NCBI RefSeq assembly: GCF_014207855.1
Contig: NZ_JACHKZ010000001.1
Span: 124,001-188,000 of the forward strand
Direction: 5' to 3'
DNA: 64,000 bases
From: Comamonas odontotermitis
GTDB lineage: Bacteria; Pseudomonadota; Gammaproteobacteria; Burkholderiales; Burkholderiaceae_C
Shown here: positions 25,200 to 33,715 of the stretch, in pieces
Layout of the letters: each line of letters starts with the position of its first letter
How positions within the stretch are numbered: the first letter of the stretch is position 1
The notes under the pieces: generated by a model
Database searches by the model: none
Told to the model about the DNA's origin: nothing
The model's input: only the letters and a program-made list of their open reading frames with translations
Made by a program: the position numbers and the translations under genes

Positions 25200-28100
25200 G
25201 TGAAGCCACTTTATCGACAGCCGATATGGGGATTTTTTCTACTTTGCGCCCTGTGCCTGGTGCCGCTCGCGCGGCTCTGGGCCGCGCCTTCCATTTATTC
25301 TCCGCAATCCGCTACTGTGGCATCCGGTGGCAGTATCGCCATCAATATCTCGACGTTTGACGGCCCGGACAACTTTGGCTTTGGCGAAGGCCTGGTAACC
25401 CCGCCCAATCAACCCGTCGCCCCGCTGCATGGCACGGCCGTGGTCGGCCCCGACATCAACGGCCAGCAGTTTGTGACCTACAGCCATGACGGCTCTGCCA
25501 CATCCTCCGACACCTTCACACTGGAAGACCCCCAAGGAGATTGGCTGGTTTTCAACATCAATATCACCGCCTCCGGCTCCAGCATCACCGTTGCACCAGG
25601 CAGCCTGGCTCTGCAAACCGGCGCAGCCGTCAACACCACGCTCACGTCTATCGGCGGTACTGCGCCCTATAGCTATGTGATCAGTACCGGCACATTGCCT
25701 GGCGGATTGACGCTATCTGCGGGCGGATTGCTCTCCGGTACCCCGACCGTGCGCGGAAACTACAGCTTTACGGTCAGGTCAACAGACAGCCAGTCAGCCA
25801 GCGGCACCCAATCCTATGCCGGCATTCTCGCCAACCCCAATCTATCGATTTCGCCCGCAACGATTCACCTCGCCACTGGAATGCCGGCCTCTGCCCAAGT
25901 GCCCGTTCCTGGCGGGGTAGCGCCATTGACGCTTTCATTGCAACCCAACAATGTGATGCCGCAAGGCCTGTCGCTCTCGCCCACCGGCAGCATCACCGGA
26001 ACACCTACTGCGCCAGGTAGCTACGCCGTGCAGTTGCTGGTGAGCGACGCCTCGGTGAACCCTGTCGCCCCCAATACCGACTACTACGAGATACACACCT
26101 TGACCATTGTGGTGGCCAATGCCACCGTGCCAGGCGCGCCGGTCATCGGCACCGCCATCGGCGGCAATGGTACAGCCCAGATCTCGTTCACAGCGCCCAG
26201 CTCCGATGGTGGCAGCCCCATCCAGTCCTACACCGCCACCTGTGGATCGGCCAGCCAGACAGGCCCCGCATCGCCCATCGAGGTGACCGGCCTCACCAAC
26301 GGTGTCACATATACATGCTCCGTCACGGCTGCCAACGCCGTCGGGTCCAGTGTCGCCTCCGGCAATGTTTCCGTGATGCCCAAGGGCGCCCCGCTGGCGC
26401 CCTCGCTGACCAGCGCTCAGCCTGCCGATTCTGCTGCGATCTTGACATTCAGCGCGCCCTCATCCGATGGCGGCGATCCCATCACCGGTTACGCAGCCAC
26501 CTGCGACCAGGGCGTGACCGTCCACAGCGGCACCCCGCCGAACATCACCGTGACAGGGTTGATCAACGGCACGGCCTATAACTGCACGGTGGCGGTCAGC
26601 AACTCGCTCGGAAGCACATCGTCGAACGCCTTGAGCGTGACGCCCAGAGCCGCGCCAGCAGCTCCCAGCATCACGAGTGCAGACCCACTCAACGGAAAAG
26701 CATCGATTGCCTTCACTGCGCCGGCCAATGATGGAGGCTCTGCCATCCTCGGCTACCGCGTCAGCTGCAGCGCAGGCCTGACTGCCAACGGGCCGGTCTC
26801 ACCGATCGAGGTCGGCGGCATGAGCAATGGCACCCCCTATGCATGCACGGTCGCAGCGCAGAATGCTGCGGGCTTTGGAGCCGAATCCACCCCTGCATCG
26901 GTCACGCCATTTGGCCCGCCCGGAGCGCCCACGATCTCCAGTGCAACGCCGGGAAATGCGCAGGCGACGGTCATATTCACAGCCCCGGCCATGGATGGCG
27001 GCCGCCCTGTCTCCAGCTACACCGCCAGCTGCAGCTCTGCAAGCGCTCCCACCCGCACGCAAAGCGGCCCCAGCTCGCCGCTGGTGGTGACAGGCATGGT
27101 CAATGCCACCGCCTATGACTGCGCCGTGACGGCCAGCAACCCCGCTGGGCCGGGAGCGCCATCGGCCACGGTGAGCGTGACGCCAGGCCTCGTGCCGGAT
27201 GCGCCAACCATCGGGCTCGCCACGCGAGGCAATGGGCAGGCATCTATTGATTTCACTCCCGCCGCCCCCAATGGCCTTGCCGTGATCGACTTCACGGCCA
27301 GTTGCCTGCCGGGCCCGGTATCTGCCACCGCTGCATCGGGCCCCATCCTGGTGCAAGGCCTGACCAACGGCACAGCCTACAGCTGCTCCGTCACCGCACG
27401 CAATGCCATCGGCCCCAGCCCGGCGTCTGCGGCAGTCAGCGTTACACCGGCTACCGTGCCCGATGCACCGTCCATCACAGCCATATCGGCGGGCAATGCA
27501 GAGCTGTCCATCTCCTTTGCACCACCCGCCTCTGATGGCGGCAGCGCCCTCACGGGCTACAGCGCCTCGTGCGGCGCAAGTACCGCCACGGTCAGCGGAA
27601 CCAGCTCTCCCTTGAAGATCACGGGGCTGACGAATGGCACAACATACAGCTGCACCGTCAGCGCCACCAATGAGGTGGGGCCCGGCCCTGCGTCTGCCGC
27701 GCAAACCGGCATACCCAGCGCGAAGAGCTACTCTGCGCCATCGCCCAGCGGGACTGGCATCATCACCGCCACGCTCAGCGGCGGCGGAGCCGGTTGCGGA
27801 TTCGACACGAGCCGCTACCTGCCAGCATCCGACATGGCCACGCCCCTGGCAGGGGTCAGCTTCCCCCATGGCCTGTTCGATTTCAAGACCACGGGCTGCG
27901 ATGTGGGATCGGCCATCACGGTGGAATTGACCTACCCAACGGCCATACCCGCCGGCGCGCAGTACTGGAAATACGGCCCACAACCCAACAAGGCACCTTC
28001 ATGGTACGCATACCCTGCGACCTTTGGCGCCAACACCGTCACCTACACGCTGACAGACGGGCTGACCGGCGACGACGATCTGGCAGCCAACGGCGTCATT

Positions 28101-28271
28101 GCCGATCCGGGTGGATTTGGTGTTGCGCAAGCGAGCGCAGAGGCAGTGCCAGTCCCAAGCCAATCGGAATGGATGCTGGCCTTGCTCGCGCTGCTGCTAA
28201 CGGCGATGGCGTGGCGCCAGGCGCCGCGCCGCAAGGGCAGCGCCATGCACAACAAACAACGGGAGCTCTGA
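25200..28271 (+). CDS. large FN3-repeat surface protein with choice-of-anchor U and IPTL-CTERM sorting signal
   Basis: The 1023-aa protein opens (GTG, 25200) with a signal peptide (IWGFFLLCALCLVPLARLWA). Two Ig/cadherin-like putative-Ig domains follow (about residues 110-300; GGLTLSAGGLLSGTPT and GLSLSPTGSITGTPT). Then come six fibronectin-type III repeats starting near residues 310, 396, 484, 573, 665 and 753 (DNA about 26127-27713), a choice-of-anchor U domain (about 845-980; VSFPHGLFDFKTTGC, QYWKYGP, DGLTGDDDLAANG) and a C-terminal IPTL-CTERM-type tripartite signal (VPSQSEWMLALLALLL, then Arg-rich). Most FN3 repeats hold a Cys pair (TATC..YTCSV), suggesting disulfides. It should be processed and anchored at the cell surface. 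The stop TGA abuts the GTG of the next gene, indicating translational coupling. Confidence 0.85.
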   Translation: MKPLYRQPIWGFFLLCALCLVPLARLWAAPSIYSPQSATVASGGSIAINISTFDGPDNFGFGEGLVTPPNQPVAPLHGTAVVGPDINGQQFVTYSHDGSATSSDTFTLEDPQGDWLVFNINITASGSSITVAPGSLALQTGAAVNTTLTSIGGTAPYSYVISTGTLPGGLTLSAGGLLSGTPTVRGNYSFTVRSTDSQSASGTQSYAGILANPNLSISPATIHLATGMPASAQVPVPGGVAPLTLSLQPNNVMPQGLSLSPTGSITGTPTAPGSYAVQLLVSDASVNPVAPNTDYYEIHTLTIVVANATVPGAPVIGTAIGGNGTAQISFTAPSSDGGSPIQSYTATCGSASQTGPASPIEVTGLTNGVTYTCSVTAANAVGSSVASGNVSVMPKGAPLAPSLTSAQPADSAAILTFSAPSSDGGDPITGYAATCDQGVTVHSGTPPNITVTGLINGTAYNCTVAVSNSLGSTSSNALSVTPRAAPAAPSITSADPLNGKASIAFTAPANDGGSAILGYRVSCSAGLTANGPVSPIEVGGMSNGTPYACTVAAQNAAGFGAESTPASVTPFGPPGAPTISSATPGNAQATVIFTAPAMDGGRPVSSYTASCSSASAPTRTQSGPSSPLVVTGMVNATAYDCAVTASNPAGPGAPSATVSVTPGLVPDAPTIGLATRGNGQASIDFTPAAPNGLAVIDFTASCLPGPVSATAASGPILVQGLTNGTAYSCSVTARNAIGPSPASAAVSVTPATVPDAPSITAISAGNAELSISFAPPASDGGSALTGYSASCGASTATVSGTSSPLKITGLTNGTTYSCTVSATNEVGPGPASAAQTGIPSAKSYSAPSPSGTGIITATLSGGGAGCGFDTSRYLPASDMATPLAGVSFPHGLFDFKTTGCDVGSAITVELTYPTAIPAGAQYWKYGPQPNKAPSWYAYPATFGANTVTYTLTDGLTGDDDLAANGVIADPGGFGVAQASAEAVPVPSQSEWMLALLALLLTAMAWRQAPRRKGSAMHNKQREL
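26127..27713 (+). repeat. six tandem FN3-domain coding repeats
   Basis: Six units of roughly 258-276 bp encode segments beginning with (V/A/P)P(G/D/A)AP(S/T/V)I and containing FxAPxxDGG and a Cys pair (unit 5 lacks the DGG). The units are diverged at the nucleotide level, so this is old domain duplication rather than recent tandem expansion. Confidence 0.75.
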
Positions 28272-28565
28272 GTGAGATTCTTGACGCTGGAAGATTTCCA
28301 GCCCCATGTCGGTACCGTATTCGTGGGACAGCTGGCTGACTCCGAAGTGCCTTTCCAGCTGGTGGAGGTGCAGCCTCTGCAATCGTCAGCGGGGGCGCAA
28401 CAGTACCGCCAGCCATTTTCCCTGGTGTTTCGCAACGAATCGGCCGTTCTGTTTCCGCAGCAAATCTATTCCATGCGGCATCCGGGCATGGGCGAGCAAG
28501 CCATCTTCGTGGTGCCCGTTGCGCGCGATGCCTCGGGCTTTCTGTACCAGGCGGTCTTCAACTAG
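28272..28565 (+). CDS. DUF6916 family protein
   Basis: The 97-aa protein fits the DUF6916 pattern: VGTVFVGQL near the start, PFQLVEVQPL, QPFSLVFRNE, FPQQIYSMRHPGMGE and a C-terminal FLYQAVFN. It has no signal peptide. The GTG at 28272 directly follows the TGA of the FN3 protein gene (TGAGTG), with GGGAG 6 nt upstream, so the two are co-translated. Its stop overlaps that of the convergent GNAT gene by 3-4 bp. DUF6916 genes often occur beside tail-collar and GNAT genes (from memory), as here. The role is unknown; a beta-rich accessory or capping fold is a guess. Confidence 0.78.
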   Translation: MRFLTLEDFQPHVGTVFVGQLADSEVPFQLVEVQPLQSSAGAQQYRQPFSLVFRNESAVLFPQQIYSMRHPGMGEQAIFVVPVARDASGFLYQAVFN

Positions 28566-29131
28566 GAAAGCGCCGAACCTGCCATTGGCGGCAGCCACTG
28601 CATCCGCAGGTGGCTGCCAATATCCTCCTGTACGGCAAACCCCAGCCGCAGGTAGAGCCGCAATGCACCCGGATTGCCATGCGCCACATGCAGGCCCACC
28701 GAGCGCCCGGCCAGCGCCGCTTCATCCATCACCTGGCGCAGCAGCGCCGTACCCAGGCCTTGTGACTGGTACGCGCCAAGCAGGCAGATATCCACCACCG
28801 TGACGGTGTGCACACCCTCGGCAAGGTACAGGCGGCCAATAGGTTGAACCGTGCCTGCCTGCTCCCGGCACACGATCCACCAGGCGCCGCTGGTTCCCAC
28901 CTGCACAAAGTGCCGGTGCTGAAGCGCAAACTGGCTCTCCAGAAAAGCAGCCTTGACGGCGGCAGGCCAAGGCACTGCGGCCAGCTCGGCTTCGCGTGAC
29001 TGGCCATAGAGCATCTGTAGCCAGGGCAGGTCTTCATCACCGGCGTGCCGCAGTGAAAGGCCCCGCGCCGCCCATGCCGCAGGTTGTGGGATGGCGTACC
29101 GGGAGCTTGGAAATGATGGAAGCTGCTGCAC
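28562..29131 (-). CDS. GNAT family N-acetyltransferase
   Basis: The 189-aa protein has the GNAT core: DEDLPWLQMLYGQSREAEL near residue 32, the beta4 segment HTVTVVDICLLGAYQSQGLG, the acetyl-CoA loop QSQGLGTALL, and GLHVAHGNPGALRLYLRLGF. It starts with GTG at 29131, 29 bp after the last tail-collar gene, and is the last gene of the collar operon. Its stop overlaps the convergent DUF6916 gene. Co-transcription suggests that it modifies a cassette protein or a small molecule made with it, but no substrate can be deduced. Confidence 0.85.
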   Translation of the reverse strand: MQQLPSFPSSRYAIPQPAAWAARGLSLRHAGDEDLPWLQMLYGQSREAELAAVPWPAAVKAAFLESQFALQHRHFVQVGTSGAWWIVCREQAGTVQPIGRLYLAEGVHTVTVVDICLLGAYQSQGLGTALLRQVMDEAALAGRSVGLHVAHGNPGALRLYLRLGFAVQEDIGSHLRMQWLPPMAGSALS

Positions 29132-29160
29132 CCCCGTCCGCCCTTGCTGCTACTGCGCCA

Positions 29161-29697
29161 TTACCCGAATGAGGGGAACACCCCTTGCAGTGCAATGCAG
29201 AAATTCAAGGCCAGGTAGGGCTGGCGGTTTTCATGAGGTTGAGAGCCGCCCGCGGGCTGGAGCGCAGTAGGCGCAAGCGCAGTCATCCCCCCGGCCGGAG
29301 CAAAAAATTTGGACGCAGCTTGCGACGGCAGATTGAGCGCCGCATTCGCCTGCGGTGTGGACAGCCTTTTGGCGGGATCACCCTGGTTGAAGAACTGCAG
29401 AGTATGGGTATGGTTGGGCATTTCCTGCTGCAGCAGGGTGACCGTACTGGAGCCAAAAGTCTCGCCAATCGTTCGAGGCGTCAAGCCCGGCCCTTGTCCC
29501 TGGCTGCAAGCTGCCCGGTTCATCAGATCGGGTAACTGGTAGGTGGTTTGCCCGTTACCACCATACTGGGTGCCCAGCAACGCAAAGAGCGCGGTATTTT
29601 GCTGAATGGGCATTATGGCGCCATTGCAGAATGCCCAGCCACGGGGGGCAAAGTTGAACCCGAAAATCTGGATCTCGCCAATATATGGTTCAGACAT
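29161..29697 (-). CDS. tail-collar domain protein (microcystin-dependent/Mdp-like), copy 1
   Basis: The 178-aa protein carries the phage Tail_Collar domain in its N-terminal half: EPYIGEIQIFGFNFAPRGWA, CNGAIMPIQQNTALFALLG, TQYGGNGQTTYQLPDL. The EMPNHTHTL segment follows, and PHENRQPYLALNFCIALQGVFP closes the C-terminus. In phages such domains form short tail fibre parts; stand-alone bacterial copies of about 175 aa with the LNFCIA ending are the Mdp/Mrp-type family. No signal peptide. Third gene of the three-collar operon. RBS AGAGG lies upstream. Confidence 0.85.
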   Translation of the reverse strand: MSEPYIGEIQIFGFNFAPRGWAFCNGAIMPIQQNTALFALLGTQYGGNGQTTYQLPDLMNRAACSQGQGPGLTPRTIGETFGSSTVTLLQQEMPNHTHTLQFFNQGDPAKRLSTPQANAALNLPSQAASKFFAPAGGMTALAPTALQPAGGSQPHENRQPYLALNFCIALQGVFPSFG

Positions 29698-29745
29698 GGT
29701 GTATTACCTCTGAAAGGTCTCAGGTGCACAGCTGGGCACTGCCAC

Positions 29746-30273
29746 TTACCCCTGCGAAGGGAAAATGCCAGCCCAGGAGATGCAAAAATTCACTGCCAGG
29801 GTCGGCATCAAGTTTTCGTGGGGCTGGGTGCCTCCGACGGCAGACACTGTCTGCGGATAGGTTGCGATGGCACTGCCCGCAACCTCGGTGGCATACAGTC
29901 CATCACCACTGATGGCTGCGAGCACCCGGTCGGATGCCGGTGACTGCGACGTAGCAGCGGCTGTGCTTGCCAGCAAAGTGTGGGTATGGGCTGGCATCTG
30001 TTGAGACAGCAGCGTGACGGATTCGGTACCCGCTGTTTGTCCGATGAAGTACGGACTCAGCCCCAGCCCCGTACCCTGATGAATCGGCAACCGCCCACGC
30101 AGATCGGGGACTGCGAAGGTGTTTTGTCCATCACCTCCATAGGTAGTGCCCAAAAGTGTGTAAAGCGTTTCGTATTGGGCAATGGGCTTGAGGCTTCCGT
30201 CACAGGCAAACCAGCCTTCTGGAGTGCGCGCAAAGCCAAACATGCGTATTTCGCCAACATAGGGTTCACTCAT
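29746..30273 (-). CDS. tail-collar domain protein (Mdp-like), copy 2
   Basis: The 175-aa paralogue has the same plan: EPYVGEIRMFGFARTPEGWF, CDGSLKPIAQYETLYTLLG, TTYGGDGQNTFAVPDLRGR, QMPAHTHTL and PHENLMPTLAVNFCISWAGIFP. It diverges most from its neighbours in the middle variable region (about residues 105-145), which in collar proteins is the exposed head. The start has GAGG about 9 nt upstream. It lies 48 bp before copy 1 in the same transcript. Confidence 0.85.
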   Translation of the reverse strand: MSEPYVGEIRMFGFARTPEGWFACDGSLKPIAQYETLYTLLGTTYGGDGQNTFAVPDLRGRLPIHQGTGLGLSPYFIGQTAGTESVTLLSQQMPAHTHTLLASTAAATSQSPASDRVLAAISGDGLYATEVAGSAIATYPQTVSAVGGTQPHENLMPTLAVNFCISWAGIFPSQG

Positions 30274-30324
30274 GGATAGGGCCTCGTGAATCGTCTTGAA
30301 AGTTCGGCATCTGCATCATGCAGC

Positions 30325-30840
30325 TCAATTGCGTGACGGAAAGATTCCCTGCAGGGCAATGCAGAAGTTCAGCGTCGCATAGGGCTGAATGTTGGCATGC
30401 GGCAGGGTGTTGCCCGTCTGCGAAATAGATTGCTGCGACAGGGAAACCGTGGACTGTGCTGCGGCGTAAATGGCCGTTGAAGCGCTGCTTGCCAATGCAT
30501 TGCCTTTGGGGATGCGGGTCGTGCCCGTCGCCGTCGTTGCCTGCAGGGTATGCGTATGCTGTGGCATTTGGCTGGGCAGCAGCGTGACATTTTCAACGCC
30601 CCCCGTCTGACCAATGACGAAAGACTCCCCCATAGCGTTGCCAAAGAAAATGGGGGTGCGGCCTCTCAAGTCCGGCAATGCGAAATTGGTGATGCCATTG
30701 CCGCCATATTGTGTACCCAGCAACGAAAAAAGGGCCTGGTTCTGGGCAATAGGCAACAGTTGGCCGTTGCATTGCGCAAACCCCCTGGGCGCGAAATTGA
30801 AGCCAGAGATCATGACTTGCCCTATAAAAACATCGCTCAT
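30325..30840 (-). CDS. tail-collar domain protein (Mdp-like), copy 3
   Basis: The 171-aa paralogue begins MSDVFIGQVMISGFNFAPRG and contains CNGQLLPIAQNQALFSLLG, TQYGGNGITNFALPDLRGR, QMPQHTHTL and LPHANIQPYATLNFCIALQG. The ATG at 30840 has a strong GAAGGAG 6-7 nt upstream; a further in-frame start 15 nt earlier is less likely. It is the first gene of the operon copy3-copy2-copy1-GNAT and lies divergent from the exported DUF6916-like gene at 31002. Confidence 0.85.
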   Translation of the reverse strand: MSDVFIGQVMISGFNFAPRGFAQCNGQLLPIAQNQALFSLLGTQYGGNGITNFALPDLRGRTPIFFGNAMGESFVIGQTGGVENVTLLPSQMPQHTHTLQATTATGTTRIPKGNALASSASTAIYAAAQSTVSLSQQSISQTGNTLPHANIQPYATLNFCIALQGIFPSRN

Positions 30841-31001
30841 CGGATCTCCTTCCAATCAGGCATCACGCCTGCCATGTCCAAGGCACACACCAACCAAAGA
30901 AATATTTAGAAGCATTTTGCATCATTTTTTGTCAAAATGGCATGTATGTCTGCAGAGCCGGTCATCGGCTTTCACTCTTTACAAGGCTCAAGGAGGCCGC
31001 C

Positions 31002-31367
31002 ATGGATCGCAGGAATTTTGCAAAGCGGGCGTTGACCGGCGTGGCGGTGGCAGCCAGTGGCTCGCCCGTGCTCGCCGCGCTGGTATCGCAGCCCTCTTCC
31101 GCAGACGCCTTGATGCACAACCCCGTGGCATTCGCAGGGACGGTATTCACGCTGGAAAATGGCACGGTGCTCACACTGGTGAATGTGACCCACGCAGCCG
31201 TGGACCGCCGTATAGACCAATGGACGCTGAAATTCCAGTGCAGCCAGCCGGTCACCGAAGGCATCCACCGCCTGCGCCTCCCCCAGTCGGGGCAGGACGT
31301 GGAATTGTTCCTGCAGCCGCATGGGCAGGCCGCCATGGCCTACATCAGCAAGCTTGCCGCGTCATGA
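31002..31367 (+). CDS. exported DUF6916-like protein with twin-arginine-type signal
   Basis: The 121-aa protein starts MDRRNFAKRALTGVAVAAS, an RR-containing signal resembling twin-arginine or Sec export, followed by SPVLAAL. The mature part aligns by eye with the DUF6916 protein at 28272: GTVFTLENG (GTVFVGQL), LTLVNVTHA (FQLVEVQPL), QWTLKFQC (PFSLVFRN), GIHRLRLPQSGQDVELFLQP (QIYSMRHPGMGEQAIFVVP) and MAYISKL (FLYQAVF). It therefore appears to be a second, exported family member flanking the collar operon. A perfect AGGAGG lies 5 nt upstream of ATG 31002. Confidence 0.75.
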   Translation: MDRRNFAKRALTGVAVAASGSPVLAALVSQPSSADALMHNPVAFAGTVFTLENGTVLTLVNVTHAAVDRRIDQWTLKFQCSQPVTEGIHRLRLPQSGQDVELFLQPHGQAAMAYISKLAAS

Positions 31368-31523
31368 TCGCTGCGCCGCAGATGCAGTTCACTGGCCGCC
31401 GGATGTAATTTCTGGTGGACGGCCTCGCGCATCAGGCGCAAGCAGCCCGTATTTTTGATTTCCTGACTCACCCATCCAGCCACCCGCTCCCACAGCCCGC
31501 GCCAATGGGGATACAGTTGGGGC

Positions 31524-33020
31524 ATGTCCTCTACCGCTCCTCCATCCATGACCGCAGACCGCGCCGCGCGCCAGCGCGAAGTTGTTGCCGCGCTACGCAA
31601 GGTGCTGCCCGATGACTGCCTGCTATGGCACGACGAGGACACCACCCCTTATGAATGCGATGGCCTGACGGCCTACCGCCAGCGACCGCTGGTCGTCTGC
31701 CTGCCCGAGACGTATGAGCAGGTGCAAGCCGTGCTGCAGACCTGCCATGCGCTGCAGGCGCCCGTGGTGGCGCGCGGCGCGGGCACTGGCCTGTCGGGCA
31801 GCGCGCTGCCCATTGCGCTGGGCGTGACCTTGTCGATGGCGCGCTTCAACCAGATCCTGCGCGTGGACCCCGCTGCCTGCACGGCCGTGGTGCAGTGCGG
31901 CGTGCGCAACCTGGCCATCAGCGATGCGGCAGCGCCCTACGGGCTGTACTACGCGCCCGACCCATCAAGCCAGATTGCCTGCACGATTGGCGGAAACATC
32001 GCCGAGAACTCGGGCGGCGTCCACTGCCTCAAATACGGCCTCACCGTGCACAACGTGCTCAAGATCAAGGGATTTACCGTGGCGGGCGAGCCGATTGAAT
32101 TCGGCAGCGAGGCGCTCGATGTCGCAGGCTACGACCTGCTCGCCGCGGTGATCGGCAGCGAAGGCATGCTGGCTGTGGCAACCGAGGTGACCGTCAGGCT
32201 CATTCCCAAGCCGCAGCTGGCGCGATGCATCATGGCCAGCTTTGATGACGTGCGCAAGGCGGGTGACGCCGTGGCCGCCGTGATCGCTGCGGGCATCATC
32301 CCTGCCGGGCTGGAGATGATGGACAAGCCCATGACCGCCGCCGTCGAAGACTTTGTGCATGCCGGCTATGACCTGACAGCCGAAGCCATCCTGCTGTGTG
32401 AGAGTGACGGCACCCCCGAGGAAGTGACCGAAGAAATCGCCCACATGACCCAGGTGCTGCGCCAGGCGGGCGCCACAGCCATCAGCGTGAGCAACAACGA
32501 GGAAGAGCGCCTGCGCTTTTGGAGCGGGCGCAAGAACGCCTTCCCCGCCAGCGGCCGCATCAGCCCCGATTACATGTGCATGGATTCCACCATTCCGCGC
32601 AAGCGCCTGGCCGATATCCTGCTATCGATTCAGGAGATGGAGAAGAAGTACGGCCTGCGCTGCGCCAACGTCTTTCATGCAGGCGACGGCAACCTGCACC
32701 CACTGATCCTCTTCGATGCGAATGACCCCGACCAGCTGCACCGCTGTGAGCAGTTCGGCGCCGACATTCTGGAGACCAGCGTGGCCATGGGCGGCACCGT
32801 GACCGGCGAGCATGGCGTGGGCGTGGAAAAGCTCAACAGCATGTGCGTACAGTTCTCTGCCGAGGAAAACGCGCAGATGCTGGCCCTCAAGGCCGCATTC
32901 GATCCAGAGGGGCTGCTCAACCCGGGCAAGGTCATCCCCACGCTCAACCGCTGCGCCGAATACGGCAAGATGCTGGTGCGCGGCGGCGCAATCAAGCACC
33001 CGGAACTGGAACGCTTCTAG
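31524..33020 (+). CDS. glcD: FAD-linked oxidase, glycolate oxidase subunit GlcD-like
   Basis: The 498-aa flavoprotein oxidises glycolate or another 2-hydroxyacid such as D-lactate. The N-terminal FAD-binding PCMH domain has VVARGAGTGLSGSALP, SQIACTIGGNIAENSGG and GYDLLAAVIGSEGML. The C-terminal FAD-oxidase domain has NVFHAGDGNLHPL (metal site) and GTVTGEHGVGVEK. Length equals E. coli GlcD. The GlcE and GlcF partner genes do not follow; the next gene is unrelated and a terminator intervenes, so the partners must be elsewhere or the enzyme is a stand-alone D-2-hydroxyacid dehydrogenase. Confidence 0.88.
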   Translation: MSSTAPPSMTADRAARQREVVAALRKVLPDDCLLWHDEDTTPYECDGLTAYRQRPLVVCLPETYEQVQAVLQTCHALQAPVVARGAGTGLSGSALPIALGVTLSMARFNQILRVDPAACTAVVQCGVRNLAISDAAAPYGLYYAPDPSSQIACTIGGNIAENSGGVHCLKYGLTVHNVLKIKGFTVAGEPIEFGSEALDVAGYDLLAAVIGSEGMLAVATEVTVRLIPKPQLARCIMASFDDVRKAGDAVAAVIAAGIIPAGLEMMDKPMTAAVEDFVHAGYDLTAEAILLCESDGTPEEVTEEIAHMTQVLRQAGATAISVSNNEEERLRFWSGRKNAFPASGRISPDYMCMDSTIPRKRLADILLSIQEMEKKYGLRCANVFHAGDGNLHPLILFDANDPDQLHRCEQFGADILETSVAMGGTVTGEHGVGVEKLNSMCVQFSAEENAQMLALKAAFDPEGLLNPGKVIPTLNRCAEYGKMLVRGGAIKHPELERF

Positions 33021-33045
33021 CGCCCAACGATGCGATCCTCCAACC

Positions 33046-33071
33046 AAACGGCGCCCTCGGGCGCCGTTTTC
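33046..33071 (+). terminator. Rho-independent terminator after glcD
   Basis: Stem AAACGGCGCC/GGCGCCGTTT with a short CTCG loop is followed by TTTT, 25 bp past the stop codon. Confidence 0.8.
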
Positions 33072-33282
33072 ATTGCATTGCCAGCAGCCCTCGCGGAGAG
33101 GCACCCGCGCGCCCTCCTGCTCCGCCAATTCCCTGGCATGGCTGACCTGCTGCATGCGCGGCGGCTGACAGGGTGCAGTGCCTGGGCATGCAAAGCTCTC
33201 ACCATGGCACCAATGCTGCTTGCCGCGTAGCTGCAGCACGTGTTGGAGGGATCACCCGCGCCCTTGTCTCCAGGAGTTCAGC

Positions 33283-33696
33283 ATGCAATGGTTTTCCTCT
33301 TCTCCACGGCCGTTTGTTGGCCTCGTCCTCATGGCAATGGGCATGGCTGCCAGCGGCGCCGTGCAGGCGCAGCAACCGGCGCCCATGCAAAGTGCCGGTG
33401 CCGTGCAATACCGCTGCGGCGGCATTGGGCTGGACGAATCCACTGCCATGCGCAGCGCCATGCCCAGCTATCCGCTGGCCCTGTTGTTCGCCGCCGCAGG
33501 GGGTGAATACCTCGCCGATCTATCTGTGCGCCTGAGCGGCGCCAGCACGGCAGAGTTCACTGCCACCGGCCCGGTCTGTCTGCTGCAGTTGCCCCAAGGC
33601 AAGTACACCGTGACGGCCACCACCAAGGATGGACGCGAGAAAAGCCAGACCGTCGATGTTGGCGCGAGCAGCAAATCGCTCGATTTCCGCTTCTGA
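33283..33696 (+). CDS. secreted carboxypeptidase regulatory-like domain protein
   Basis: The 137-aa protein has a signal peptide (FVGLVLMAMGMAASGAVQAQ) and a mature domain of about 110 residues with YRCGGIGLDESTAMRSAMPS followed by a small beta sandwich (YLADLSVRLSG, CLLQLPQGKYTVTATTKDG, KSQTVDVGASSK). The GKYTVTATTKDG stretch is typical of transthyretin-like/CarboxypepD-regulatory folds. RBS CAGGAG lies 6 nt before ATG 33283. Periplasmic; function unknown. Confidence 0.65.
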   Translation: MQWFSSSPRPFVGLVLMAMGMAASGAVQAQQPAPMQSAGAVQYRCGGIGLDESTAMRSAMPSYPLALLFAAAGGEYLADLSVRLSGASTAEFTATGPVCLLQLPQGKYTVTATTKDGREKSQTVDVGASSKSLDFRF

Positions 33697-33715
33697 CAAC
33701 CTGCCTCACAGCAGA

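Noticed and set aside
28562-30855. Possible prophage remnant because of three tail-collar genes
   Set aside because: No other phage structural, replication, lysis or integration gene, no att-like repeats, and the collar proteins are the stand-alone 170-180 aa type.
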